A stretch of DNA of 64,000 nucleotides, taken from contig NZ_FBYA01000004.1 of NCBI RefSeq assembly GCF_001517545.1, positions 62,001 to 126,000 of the forward strand, given 5' to 3'. The notes beneath the pieces are model-generated. The model had not been told where the DNA came from, searched no databases, and saw only the letters and a program-made list of their open reading frames with translations. A program made the position numbers and the translations under genes. This document shows positions 31,481-39,954 of this stretch, in pieces (position 1 is the stretch's first letter; every line of letters starts with the position of its first letter). The stretch comes from Limnohabitans sp. Rim47. GTDB lineage: Bacteria > Pseudomonadota > Gammaproteobacteria > Burkholderiales > Burkholderiaceae_C.

Positions 31481-31867
31481 ATGGCTTATTCTGAAAAAGT
31501 GGTTGACCACTACGAAAACCCCCGCAACGTCGGCTCGTTCGACAAGGGCGACGACAGCGTGGGCACCGGCATGGTCGGCGCCCCGGCTTGTGGCGACGTC
31601 ATGAAATTGCAGATCAAGGTCAACCCGCAAACCGGGGTGATCGAAGACGCTCGCTTCAAGACTTACGGCTGCGGCTCGGCCATTGCTTCCAGCTCGCTTG
31701 TGACCGAATGGGTCAAAGGCAAAACGCTCGACGAAGCAGCGGCTTTGAAAAACAGCCAGATCGCCGAAGAGCTGGCACTGCCGCCCGTCAAGATCCACTG
31801 CTCTATCCTGGCCGAAGACGCCATCAAGGCAGCTGTGGACGACTACAAAAAGAAACACCTGAACTGA
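31481..31867 (+). CDS. iscU: Fe-S cluster assembly scaffold
   Basis: 128-residue scaffold on which [2Fe-2S] clusters are built. The three conserved Cys are visible in GAPACGDVMKLQIK, YGCGSAIASSS and KIHCSILAEDAI, together with the Asp next to the first Cys. HscA would bind the usual LPPVK motif, present here directly before KIHC. Ribosome site GGAG precedes ATG 31481. Confidence 0.97.
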   Translation: MAYSEKVVDHYENPRNVGSFDKGDDSVGTGMVGAPACGDVMKLQIKVNPQTGVIEDARFKTYGCGSAIASSSLVTEWVKGKTLDEAAALKNSQIAEELALPPVKIHCSILAEDAIKAAVDDYKKKHLN

Positions 31868-31868
31868 C

Positions 31869-32192
31869 ATGGCCATCTCACTTTCTGCCGCTGCTGCGCG
31901 GCATGTGACCCGGTATCTGGCCAAACGTGGATCGGGCGTGGGTGTGCGTTTGGGTGTCAAAACCACCGGCTGCTCTGGCCTGGCCTACAAGCTCGAATAC
32001 GTGGACGAAATTGCCCCGGAAGACGTGGTGTTTGAAGGCCACGGCGTCAAGGTGCTGGTCGACCCCAAAAGTCTGGCCTACATCGACGGCACCGAGTTGG
32101 ATTTTGTGCGTGAGGGCCTGAACGAGGGCTTTCGCTTCAACAACCCCAACGAGCGCGACCGCTGCGGTTGCGGCGAATCGTTCCGCGTGTGA
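31869..32192 (+). CDS. iscA: Iron-sulfur cluster assembly protein IscA (A-type carrier)
   Basis: 107-residue A-type carrier with the three Cys in TGCSGLAYKLEY and the C-terminal CGCGESF. It starts 1 base after iscU and overlaps hscB by 4 bases. It passes clusters, mainly [4Fe-4S], to target apoproteins. Confidence 0.96.
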   Translation: MAISLSAAAARHVTRYLAKRGSGVGVRLGVKTTGCSGLAYKLEYVDEIAPEDVVFEGHGVKVLVDPKSLAYIDGTELDFVREGLNEGFRFNNPNERDRCGCGESFRV

Positions 32193-32707
32193 TCTCCCTC
32201 CAAGCCAACGACTTCGAGCTGTTTGATGTGCCTGTGCAGTTTGCACAGGACCGCGCGCAACTGGACGCCCGCTGGAAAGCTTTGCAACGCGAAGCTCACC
32301 CTGACCGTTTTGCTGCCGAAGGGGCTGCGGCGCAACGCATCGCGATGCAATGGTCGGTGCGCATCAATGAGGCCTATCAGCGCCTGAAAGACCCGCTCAA
32401 ACGGGCTGCTTATTTGTGTGAATTGCAAGGCGCACCGGTGCAAGCTGAAAACAACACCGCGATGCCCGCAGCTTTCCTCATGCAGCAAATGGAATGGCGC
32501 GAAAACCTCGAAGACACCGACAGCGCCCAAGGCCTGGAAGCCTTTGCGAATGAAGTGGCTGCTGAACAAGGTCGTGTGCTGCAAGAGCTGGCCCGACTGC
32601 TGGACAAGTCCAAGGATCCCGCGCAAGCCGTGGGGCAGGTGAGGGCGCTCATGTTCATCGAGCGCTTCACCCAAGAAGTGAACGCTAAACTTGACCGATT
32701 GACTTGA
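32189..32707 (+). CDS. hscB: Fe-S protein assembly co-chaperone HscB (J-domain)
   Basis: 172-residue J-domain protein that delivers IscU to HscA. It has the FELFDVP opening, the HPD motif in REAHPDRFAAEG, and the C-terminal three-helix IscU-binding domain (about 95-172). GTG 32189 is chosen because it forms a GTGA overlap with iscA and matches the family N-terminus; the frame is open seven codons upstream. Confidence 0.94.
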   Translation: MISLQANDFELFDVPVQFAQDRAQLDARWKALQREAHPDRFAAEGAAAQRIAMQWSVRINEAYQRLKDPLKRAAYLCELQGAPVQAENNTAMPAAFLMQQMEWRENLEDTDSAQGLEAFANEVAAEQGRVLQELARLLDKSKDPAQAVGQVRALMFIERFTQEVNAKLDRLT

Positions 32708-32723
32708 ACCTCCCTGATTGACC

Positions 32724-34589
32724 ATGGCGTTACTGCAAATTTCTGAACCGGGCCAGTCGCCCGACCCCCACCAGCGCCGCATTGCCGTGGGCATTGATCT
32801 GGGCACCACTCACTCGCTGGTGGCTTCGGTGCGCAACGGCGTGTCTGAATGTTTGCCTGACGACGATGGCCGGGTGATCCTGCCGTCGGTGGTGCGCTTC
32901 ATGCCCGGGCAGGGTCGTCAGATCGGTTTTGACGCGGTGCACTCTGCTGCTGCCGATCCGGTCAACACCATCGCCTCGGTGAAGCGCTTCATGGGTCGTG
33001 GGCTGAACGACATCGCAGACCGCAGCAAATTACCCTACGAGTTCACCGCCAGTGAACAAGGCATGCTCAGCATCCAGACCGTGCAAGGCCCTAAATCCCC
33101 GGTCGAAGTCAGTGCCGAAATTCTCGCCACGCTTCGTTACCGCGCCGAAGACACTTTCAACGACGATCTGTACGGTGCGGTCATCACCGTGCCGGCCTAC
33201 TTTGACGACGCTCAACGCCAGGCCACCAAAGACGCGGCCCAGCTGGCCGGGCTGAACGTGTTGCGGCTGATCAACGAACCCACAGCGGCGGCCATTGCCT
33301 ATGGTCTGGACAACGCCAGCGAGGGCGTTTACGCCGTGTTCGATCTGGGCGGTGGCACCTTTGACATCTCCATCCTTCGTTTGACGCAAGGCGTCTTCGA
33401 AGTCCTGTCCACGGGCGGCGATTCGGCTTTGGGCGGTGACGATTACGACCAGGCGCTGGCTGATGCCGCATTGGCCAAGCAGCCTGGCTTGCAAGTGGTC
33501 ACAGCAGAGGACAAAACTTTGCTCAAGGCGGCAGCTCGCGCTGCCAAAGAAGCCTTGACGAGCGAAGACACAGCCAGCTTGACTGTGGCGCTTTCGACGG
33601 GCCCCTTGTCGGTGCAAGTCAGCCGCACTGACTTCGAGCAAGCCACACAGGCGCTGACAGCGCGCTGCATCACTGCCGTACGCAAAGCGCTGCGCGATGC
33701 GAAATTGGCTAAAGACGATGTGCAAGGCGTGGTCATGGTGGGGGGCTCCACCCGCATGCCGCAAATTCAGCAGGCCGTGGCTGACTTTTTTGGTCAAGCC
33801 CCGCTCAACAACCTCAACCCTGACGAAGTGGTCGCTTTGGGCGCGGCCATTCAGGCCAACCAGTTGGCGGGCAATAACGCCGCTGGTGAATTGCTTTTGC
33901 TTGATGTGATCCCGCTCTCGCTGGGCATCGAGACCATGGGCGGTCTGGTCGAGCGCATCATCCCGCGCAACCAGACCATCCCCACCGCCATGGCGCAAGA
34001 CTTCACCACCTACCAAGACGGCCAAACCGCTCTGGCGCTGCATGTGGTGCAGGGCGAGCGCGATCTGGTGCAAGACTGCCGCAGCTTGGCCCGTTTTGAG
34101 CTGCGCGGCATTCCGCCCATGGCCGCTGGCGCTGCTCGCATCCGCGTCACTTTCACTGTGGATGCCGATGGGCTGCTGAGTGTGGGAGCCAAAGAACAAA
34201 TCAGCGGTGTCGAAGCGCGCATCGACGTCAAGCCTTCATATGGCTTGAGCGACGATCAGATTGCCACCATGCTGCAAGAAAGCTTCACCACCGCGCAAGC
34301 CGACATGAAGGCTCGCGCCTTGGTCGAAGCGCGGGTGGATGCCGACCGCATGCTGTTGGCCACACGCAGCGCCTTGAATGCCGACGGTCAGTTGCTGCAA
34401 GCCAACGAGCGAAGCGCCATCGACGCCTTGATGGCCACATTGCAAAGTGCAGTGCAAACCGAGCAAGACGCCAAAGCACTTGAAGACTGCACTCAGGCGC
34501 TGGCCAAAGGCACTGAAGCTTTTGCCGCTGAACGCATGAACCACAGCATCCAAAAAGCCTTGGCGGGCCAAAACATCCAGACCCTGTAA
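32724..34589 (+). CDS. hscA: Fe-S assembly chaperone HscA (Hsp70)
   Basis: 621-residue specialised Hsp70 that acts with HscB to release clusters from IscU. Nucleotide-binding domain has VGIDLGTTHSLVASV, NEPTAAAIAYGLD, FDLGGGTFDISIL and VVMVGGSTRMPQI; the substrate domain starts near LLDVIPLSLGIETMGG. ATG 32724 is preferred over TTG 32718. Starts 16 bp after hscB. Confidence 0.97.
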   Translation: MALLQISEPGQSPDPHQRRIAVGIDLGTTHSLVASVRNGVSECLPDDDGRVILPSVVRFMPGQGRQIGFDAVHSAAADPVNTIASVKRFMGRGLNDIADRSKLPYEFTASEQGMLSIQTVQGPKSPVEVSAEILATLRYRAEDTFNDDLYGAVITVPAYFDDAQRQATKDAAQLAGLNVLRLINEPTAAAIAYGLDNASEGVYAVFDLGGGTFDISILRLTQGVFEVLSTGGDSALGGDDYDQALADAALAKQPGLQVVTAEDKTLLKAAARAAKEALTSEDTASLTVALSTGPLSVQVSRTDFEQATQALTARCITAVRKALRDAKLAKDDVQGVVMVGGSTRMPQIQQAVADFFGQAPLNNLNPDEVVALGAAIQANQLAGNNAAGELLLLDVIPLSLGIETMGGLVERIIPRNQTIPTAMAQDFTTYQDGQTALALHVVQGERDLVQDCRSLARFELRGIPPMAAGAARIRVTFTVDADGLLSVGAKEQISGVEARIDVKPSYGLSDDQIATMLQESFTTAQADMKARALVEARVDADRMLLATRSALNADGQLLQANERSAIDALMATLQSAVQTEQDAKALEDCTQALAKGTEAFAAERMNHSIQKALAGQNIQTL

Positions 34590-34621
34590 AAGTTCGATAC
34601 GCCCTGAATTCAAAGACAACT

Positions 34622-34960
34622 ATGCCCGTCATCAAAATCCTGCCCCACCCCGAGTACTGCCCGAATGGCGCAGAAATCACTGCGCCTGCAGGCACCAGCA
34701 TCTGCGAAGCGCTGCTCGACAACAAGATCAACATCGAGCACGCTTGCGACATGAGCGCGGCTTGCACCACCTGCCATGTGGTGGTACGCGATGGCTTCAA
34801 AAGTCTCAATGAGATCGAAGAAACCGAAGAAGACCTGCTTGACCGCGCCTGGGGTCTGGAGCCCAACTCGCGCCTGAGCTGCCAGGCCTTTGTGGCCAAG
34901 CAGGATCTGGTGATCGAGATTCCGCGATACACCATCAACCACGCCAAAGAACTGCACTGA
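34622..34960 (+). CDS. fdx: Isc-type [2Fe-2S] ferredoxin
   Basis: 112-residue adrenodoxin-type ferredoxin supplying electrons for cluster assembly. The ligand Cys are in EHACDMSAACTTCHVVV and LSCQAFV. Sits after hscA as in other isc operons; dnaQ follows after 14 bp, and no iscX is present. Confidence 0.96.
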   Translation: MPVIKILPHPEYCPNGAEITAPAGTSICEALLDNKINIEHACDMSAACTTCHVVVRDGFKSLNEIEETEEDLLDRAWGLEPNSRLSCQAFVAKQDLVIEIPRYTINHAKELH

Positions 34961-34974
34961 TCGGGAGAGCGGCC

Positions 34975-35685
34975 ATGCGCCAAATTGTTCTGGACACCGA
35001 AACCACAGGCCTGTCGGCCGAAGGCGGTGACCGCATCATTGAACTCGGCTGTGTGGAGCTGTATGCCCGCAAGCTGACCGGCAACAACCTGCACTTTTAC
35101 TTCAACCCCGAGCGCGACAGTCACGAAGACGCGCTCAAGGTGCACGGCATCAGCAATGAGTTTTTGCGCGACAAGCCCAAGTTTGCAGAGTTGGCCGAAG
35201 AAATTCTGGCCTACCTGAGCGACGCTGAAATCATCATCCACAACGCCGCGTTTGACGTGGGTTTTTTGAACAAAGAGCTCGAACGTATCGGTAAAAAACC
35301 GTTCAAGACCCATGTCGACAGTGTGATCGACACCTTGGCCATGGCCAAGGAAATGTTCCCGGGCAAGCGCAACAGCCTCGATGCGCTGTGTGACCGCCTG
35401 GAGGTCGACAACTCAGGCCGTACCCTGCACGGCGCCTTGCTTGATGCCGAGTTGCTGGCTGATGTCTACATCAACATGACGCGCGGCCAGGAAGCCCTGC
35501 TGATTGATGCAGGCGATGCGCCAAGCAATGTGCAAACCATTGTGGCGCCGGTTGACTTAAGCACCTTTGTGCTGCCCGTGTTGCCAGCCAACGCCCAAGA
35601 GTTGGCCGCACATGCCGATGTGTTGAGTCAACTCGATAAATCCAGCGGCGGCAAAACCATTTGGCGACAAACCGAAGTCGCTTGA
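34975..35685 (+). CDS. dnaQ: DNA polymerase III epsilon subunit (3'-5' proofreading exonuclease)
   Basis: 236-residue DEDDh exonuclease. Exo I IVLDTETTGL supplies Asp/Glu, Exo II has HNAAFDVGFLN, Exo III has DALCDRL followed by HGALLDAELLADVY. The C-terminal tail (about 185-236) would contact the polymerase alpha subunit. Only 14 bp separate it from fdx, so it is probably cotranscribed with the Fe-S operon, an arrangement I know from related Burkholderiales. Confidence 0.94.
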   Translation: MRQIVLDTETTGLSAEGGDRIIELGCVELYARKLTGNNLHFYFNPERDSHEDALKVHGISNEFLRDKPKFAELAEEILAYLSDAEIIIHNAAFDVGFLNKELERIGKKPFKTHVDSVIDTLAMAKEMFPGKRNSLDALCDRLEVDNSGRTLHGALLDAELLADVYINMTRGQEALLIDAGDAPSNVQTIVAPVDLSTFVLPVLPANAQELAAHADVLSQLDKSSGGKTIWRQTEVA

Positions 35686-35782
35686 ATTTCATGCAGCGCC
35701 GTGCGGTGCATGATTTTTCGTGTGGCGATTCTGAATCGGGCATTTTTTATGCCATAATTTAGCTCTTCGCTGCAAAGCGGTA

Positions 35783-35857
35783 GGGCGGTTAGCTCAGGGG
35801 TAGAGCACTGCATTCACACTGCAGGGGTCGCAAGTTCGAAACTTGCACTGCCCACCA
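35783..35857 (+). tRNA. tRNA-Val (anticodon CAC)
   Basis: 75-nt cloverleaf with encoded CCA (35855-35857). Acceptor GGGCGGT / ACTGCCC (one G-T pair), D arm GCTC-GAGC, anticodon stem CTGCA / TGCAG with loop TTCACAC, T arm GCAAG-TTCGAAA-CTTGC. Anticodon CAC reads GTG. A CATAAT -10 element lies at 35753-35758. Confidence 0.95.
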
Positions 35858-35878
35858 ATAAATACCCAATTGAATCAA

Positions 35879-35908
35879 GCACTTAGAGGAAACTCTAGGT
35901 GCTTTTTC
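35879..35908 (+). terminator. Terminator after tRNA-Val
   Basis: AGCACTTAGAG (35879-35889) pairs with CTCTAGGTGCT (35894-35904) with one wobble, GAAA loop, then T-run. Confidence 0.85.
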
Positions 35909-36072
35909 TTTGGTTCAAAGTAGTACGGGCCGGGTTGACTACAAACAAGCGTTCAAATCCCAGAACGACACGACCAGTTGGTCGCGCGATCCAGGCATCA
36001 GTGGCCAACCATCTGATCGATTTCCCCGCTATCTTCTGTGTTAAGCGCCACAAAACGCTTACCTTGCGCGGC

Positions 36073-36294
36073 TCAAAGACTTGGAATGTGTGGTGTGGGC
36101 GTTGATGATTCAAGCTCGCGTATCTTGATCAGTTCAGCAGCAGTGATTCGGACCGGCTTACCGTCAACGGCCACGATGATCGCTGTGTTGGTCCTGATGG
36201 CGATATCTCGTGCGCTTTGAGCTGAACGTTGGATCGCTGCATAGGATCCGGCCAAATCAGGATCTTTTGAGGTTCGAATGTCTCTTGTGCTCAT
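36073..36294 (-). CDS. Small protein next to a zeta-toxin-like gene, function unknown
   Basis: 73-residue product whose start overlaps the stop of the upstream zeta-like gene by 4 bases. The sequence is mainly charged and helical (SYAAIQRSAQSARDIAIRTNTAIIVAVDGKPVRITAAEL). I do not recognise a domain. Small proteins of this kind lie beside chromosomal zeta-type genes, so an antitoxin-like role is possible but unproven. The 215 bp between tRNA-Val and this gene hold only the tRNA terminator and two overlapping open frames that I do not consider coding. Confidence 0.6.
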   Translation of the reverse strand: MSTRDIRTSKDPDLAGSYAAIQRSAQSARDIAIRTNTAIIVAVDGKPVRITAAELIKIRELESSTPTPHIPSL

Positions 36295-36812
36295 TTGTCA
36301 CTCCATTCAATAAGGTTTGGCTGAGGGCCTGAGTTGTCGTAAAAAGCCCATGATTCAACGACTTTGCTGTAGAGCTCATGGAAGTTTTCAAGCCCGGATT
36401 TGAATCGTCTGCGAATTATCTGCTCGGGAATATTGTGCCCCCCTTGGACTACCCGTTCGGCCACCCGAGAAATGGCAATATCTTCACTGGGCAGAGACAA
36501 AAACCACAGTTTGACTTGGTAACCGAGTTGTTGCCAAAGCGCTATTTTGCGCAGGTAGCCCTTACCGGACAAGGTGGTTTCAAAGGCAAAGCTTTGACCT
36601 GAGGCGACGCATTCGTCGATTTCTTCCAACATAAGCCTGCCAGCTTTGATGGATGCAGATTCGGGATTGAACGGCGCCAGGCCTGCAGCGATCAAATCAG
36701 CATTGATGAACCGGAATCCAAGGGCGCAAACCAATTGATCGGTGTGCACTAAGGGCTGGACGAATACACCATCGGGTACTTCAACGGCATTTCTGAGCAG
36801 GCCGGAACTCAC
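36291..36812 (-). pseudogene. Zeta-toxin-like kinase, 5' part (P-loop) missing
   Basis: The 173-codon frame matches zeta-toxin/AAA-type small kinases from about residue 33 onward: FRFINADLIAAGLAPFNPESASIKAGRLML, FAFETTLSGKGYLRKI, VAERVVQGGHNIPEQIIRRRFKSGLENFHELY. The first 32 residues do not resemble the family, and the essential N-terminal Walker A (GPNGAGKT type) is absent in any frame I can find upstream. The gene therefore looks decapitated and is probably inactive as a kinase. A fragment resembling the palindromic repeat (GTCATTCCCGC at about 36823-36833) lies just before it and may mark the event. Confidence 0.65.
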
Positions 36813-36895
36813 TTCTTTTCATGGTCATTCCCGCTTGGCATGACCTTGGATGGCCAATTTTGGCGGTTATGATGTTTTAAATCAAGGAAAACACC

Positions 36896-39214
36896 ATGGC
36901 GCTGGCAATTGAAACTCTAAAAATAAGAACCAAACTGACATTGTTGGTTATGCCTTTGTTGGTATCTTTGTGTGTTTTGTCATTGGCCAAAGTGTGGGTG
37001 TTCTGGACAGAAAAGAACCAATACGCGCTGAGCGCTTCTGTGGTGTCCGAAGTGGCCACGCTGGGTCAATTGGTGCATGAGTTGCAGTCGGAACGGGGCA
37101 TGACGGCAGGCTTTGTGGCCTCACGCGGCAGTGAAGCCACGGCAACGGCTCTCAAAAGCCAGCGTACCAAAACCGATGGCATGTTGACGCAGGCCACTGA
37201 GTCGGTGACCCACTTGATCGATACGGCCGCCAGCCGTGGATCTGCGGATTCCAGCATGGCCTCATTGCGTCAGGCATTGACCGCCAAACGCCAAGAAATT
37301 GACGCTTTAACTTTGTCCGGTGGCGCTGCTGTTCAGTGGTATTCCAGCAAGATCAGCGGCCTCATCGACACCATTGACACGGCAGTGGCTGACGCCCCCA
37401 CCGTTGATTTCGCACAACGCATTCGCGCTTATGCCTATTTGGTCAGTTACAAAGAATTCGCGGGTCGTGAACGTGCCGCCATCAATGCAACCTTGACCGC
37501 CAACAAGCCGCTGGGTGCCGAGCCCTTGGCGCAGTTGATTGGCAACATCGCTCGCCAAGAAAATTTTGACAAACTTTACCGTCAAACAGCCAGTGAAGCC
37601 GATGTGCAAGCGCTGACACAGGCGCTTGACAAGCCCGCAGTGAAAGAAGCCTTGTCGATGCGAAACGCGGTTTTGAAACAAGCTGCGGATGGTGATTTTG
37701 GCATCGCTCCTTCCGCTTGGTGGGCTGCGGTCTCCGAGAAGATGAACATTCTCAAATCTCAAGATGATTTGCTGACAAAGCAGCTCAGTGAGCATTCGCG
37801 CTCGTTGTCAGACCAAGCGGCATTGAGCTTTTTGGTGGCCAGTGTGCTGATGACCGTTTTGACCGTGTTGTTTTTGGCGATGACCTTTTGGATCACGCGC
37901 AGCATTCAAAAGCCGCTGCAATCGCTGCAAAGCTCCATGAACCAGATCGCTGAAACTTTTGACTTGTCGCACAGAGTCAGTGTTCGCGGTTCTGACGAAA
38001 TCGCGATGACCTCGGCATCGTTCAACCGCATGATGCAAGTGATTGGCGATGCTTTGGTTGAGGTGAACACCGTTATGGCCTCGTTGGCGCAAGGCGATTT
38101 CTCTAATCCTGTGAGAGCCTCTCTCACGGGCGATATGGACAAACTCAAAACTTCGGTGAACACCAGTTTGGCCCAAGTGGAGTCGACCATTGCCACCATG
38201 AATCAGGTCATGCAGGCCTTGTCTGCGGGCAATTTTGCCTACGCAGTTGAAGTTAATGCGCAGGGTGAATACGGCAAAGCGCTCAACAACGCCCAGCGCG
38301 CCATGTCCTCTTTGCAAGGCATGTTGGGCGACATTGGCCAAGTCATGCGCCAAGTTGCTAACGGTGACTTGAGCCACCGCGTCAATGCCGATGGTTTGGG
38401 TGACTTGTTGGTCTTGCGTGAGAACATCAATGCGTCCTTGGATGCGCTTGTGAAGTCCATGCGTGAGATCAGCCTGAATACCCGTCAGCTTGCCACCGCG
38501 TCCAAGGAAACGGCGGAGGCGATCAGCCAAATTGCGGATGGTGCCCAAAACCAGACCCATGCCATCAGCCAAGTCGCGGTCGCCGTGAAGCAATCGAGTC
38601 AGGCCATCGTGGATGTCTCTAAAAGCACCGAAATGGCATCTGAAAAATCACGCGAATCCGTACTGCGTGTTCAGGCCGGGGTTGAGAAAATGGAGATGAT
38701 GGTTCAGGTGGTGACCGCCATCGCCAGCAATTCCGAAAAGATCAGCAAGATCACCGAGGTGATCGAAAAGATCGCCAACAAAACCAATTTGTTGTCTCTG
38801 AACGCCGCTATCGAAGCTGCCCGTGCGGGTGAGCATGGCAAAGGCTTTGCCGTGGTGGCCGATGAGGTGGGCAAGCTGGCCGTGAGCAGTGCCGCGAGCT
38901 CGCAAGAAATTGCGCTCCTGGTGCAGGCTGCGTCGGGCGAAACGGCTAAAGCGGTATCCGCTGTCAACGAGGTCAGCCGCGACATGGTGGCTGTGGGCGA
39001 GATGTCTAAATTAACAGACAGCTTGTTGCATCGCATTTCTTCTTCATTGGAACAACAAGCCAGTGCGGTCGAGGAAATCAATGCCAACCTGTCTGGGTTA
39101 AACCATATTGCCAACAGCAATGCGGCGGCATCAGAGGAGATGACGGCCAGTGTCATCTCGCTGTCCAGCAGCGCAGACGCCACACGCCAAGAGGTTGCTC
39201 GCTTCAAATTTTGA
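36896..39214 (+). CDS. Methyl-accepting chemotaxis protein with NIT sensor domain
   Basis: 772-residue receptor. Order: first membrane helix (about 15-38), periplasmic helical NIT-type (nitrate/nitrite sensing) domain (about 50-300, with LVHELQSERGMTAGFVASRG), second membrane helix (about 305-328), HAMP and a further HAMP-like segment (about 330-480), signalling coiled-coil (about 520-772) with the tip EVIEKIANKTNLLSLNAAIEAARAGEHGKGFAVVADEV. No NWETF-type CheR tether at the C-terminus. No chemotaxis operon is nearby. The ligand is inferred from the domain only. Confidence 0.9.
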   Translation: MALAIETLKIRTKLTLLVMPLLVSLCVLSLAKVWVFWTEKNQYALSASVVSEVATLGQLVHELQSERGMTAGFVASRGSEATATALKSQRTKTDGMLTQATESVTHLIDTAASRGSADSSMASLRQALTAKRQEIDALTLSGGAAVQWYSSKISGLIDTIDTAVADAPTVDFAQRIRAYAYLVSYKEFAGRERAAINATLTANKPLGAEPLAQLIGNIARQENFDKLYRQTASEADVQALTQALDKPAVKEALSMRNAVLKQAADGDFGIAPSAWWAAVSEKMNILKSQDDLLTKQLSEHSRSLSDQAALSFLVASVLMTVLTVLFLAMTFWITRSIQKPLQSLQSSMNQIAETFDLSHRVSVRGSDEIAMTSASFNRMMQVIGDALVEVNTVMASLAQGDFSNPVRASLTGDMDKLKTSVNTSLAQVESTIATMNQVMQALSAGNFAYAVEVNAQGEYGKALNNAQRAMSSLQGMLGDIGQVMRQVANGDLSHRVNADGLGDLLVLRENINASLDALVKSMREISLNTRQLATASKETAEAISQIADGAQNQTHAISQVAVAVKQSSQAIVDVSKSTEMASEKSRESVLRVQAGVEKMEMMVQVVTAIASNSEKISKITEVIEKIANKTNLLSLNAAIEAARAGEHGKGFAVVADEVGKLAVSSAASSQEIALLVQAASGETAKAVSAVNEVSRDMVAVGEMSKLTDSLLHRISSSLEQQASAVEEINANLSGLNHIANSNAAASEEMTASVISLSSSADATRQEVARFKF

Positions 39215-39313
39215 GTAACACGGTCAATAAGGTCATAGGCCGCCACGCCTGGGTGTCGCGATCGGGAAAGTTGCAGTAAGCTACAAGGTTTACCACGTAA
39301 CTTGTTGTCGTTC

Positions 39314-39751
39314 ATGGACAGTCCGCTTCCTTCCATTCCAGCCAAACGCTATTTCACCATTGGTGAAGTGGGCGAACTGTGCGGTGTCAAGCCACACGTT
39401 CTGCGCTATTGGGAACAGGAATTCACCCAGCTTCGGCCTGTCAAACGCCGAGGCAATCGCCGTTATTACCAGCACCACGAAGTGCTGATGATCCGGCGCA
39501 TTCGTGATCTGCTTTATGACCAGGGCTTTACCATCAGCGGCGCGCGCAACAGGCTGCAAGAGTTGGTGCAGACCCACAGGCAATTGCAACGAGGAGAATC
39601 CGACGGAGCTGATTCAGACGATGCCTCGTCGCTCACTGGAGATCCATCTGAACAAATGGCGCTAGCCGAGGTCGAATGGGGCGGTGCGGGTGGAAATGTG
39701 CCGTCACTCAAAAATGCGCTGATTGAAATTCGCGCCTTACTCACCCTTTGA
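39314..39751 (+). CDS. MerR-family regulator (the ihfA-linked type)
   Basis: 145-residue protein with an N-terminal MerR helix-turn-helix (about 12-80: RYFTIGEVGELCGVKPHVLRYWEQEF, RRYYQHHEVLMIRRIRDLLYDQGFTI) and a low-complexity acidic tail. In many betaproteobacteria this gene follows pheT-ihfA; here it is separated from them and precedes tRNA-Pro. ATG 39314 chosen; a TTG lies four codons upstream. Target unknown. Confidence 0.85.
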   Translation: MDSPLPSIPAKRYFTIGEVGELCGVKPHVLRYWEQEFTQLRPVKRRGNRRYYQHHEVLMIRRIRDLLYDQGFTISGARNRLQELVQTHRQLQRGESDGADSDDASSLTGDPSEQMALAEVEWGGAGGNVPSLKNALIEIRALLTL

Positions 39752-39774
39752 ACACGAATTTCTGCGGTTATAAT
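39747..39774 (+). promoter_or_regulatory. Promoter of tRNA-Pro
   Basis: TTTGAA (39747-39752), 16-base spacer, TATAAT (39769-39774), 11 bp before the tRNA. It overlaps the last codons of the MerR gene. Confidence 0.65.
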
Positions 39775-39785
39775 TTGAAGCTTGT

Positions 39786-39862
39786 CGGCGTGTAGCGCAG
39801 CCTGGTAGCGCACTTGCATGGGGTGCAAGGGGTCGCGAGTTCGAATCCCGCCACGCCGACCA
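39786..39862 (+). tRNA. tRNA-Pro (anticodon GGG)
   Basis: 77-nt cloverleaf with encoded CCA (39860-39862). Acceptor CGGCGTG / CACGCCG, anticodon stem CTTGC / GCAAG with loop ATGGGGT, T loop TTCGAAT. Anticodon GGG reads CCC. Confidence 0.95.
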
Positions 39863-39874
39863 TTCAATCTGATA

Positions 39875-39909
39875 AAGGCTTCTAGCTAGTGATAGTTAGA
39901 AGCCTTTTT
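39875..39909 (+). terminator. Terminator after tRNA-Pro
   Basis: AAGGCTTCTA (39875-39884) pairs with TAGAAGCCTT (39897-39906), followed by T-run. Confidence 0.85.
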
Positions 39910-39954
39910 CTTTGCAGACAATGGCTTTGCTTCTAACCCGCTTATATTTTTTCA

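Noticed and set aside
29929..31482. 517-codon minus-strand frame across iscS
   Set aside because: Shadow of iscS and iscR; no recognisable protein features.
35895..36113. Overlapping open frames on both strands after tRNA-Val, considered as an integrase remnant
   Set aside because: No integrase motif (R-H-R-Y) or tRNA-end duplication could be found; sequence resembles nothing I know.
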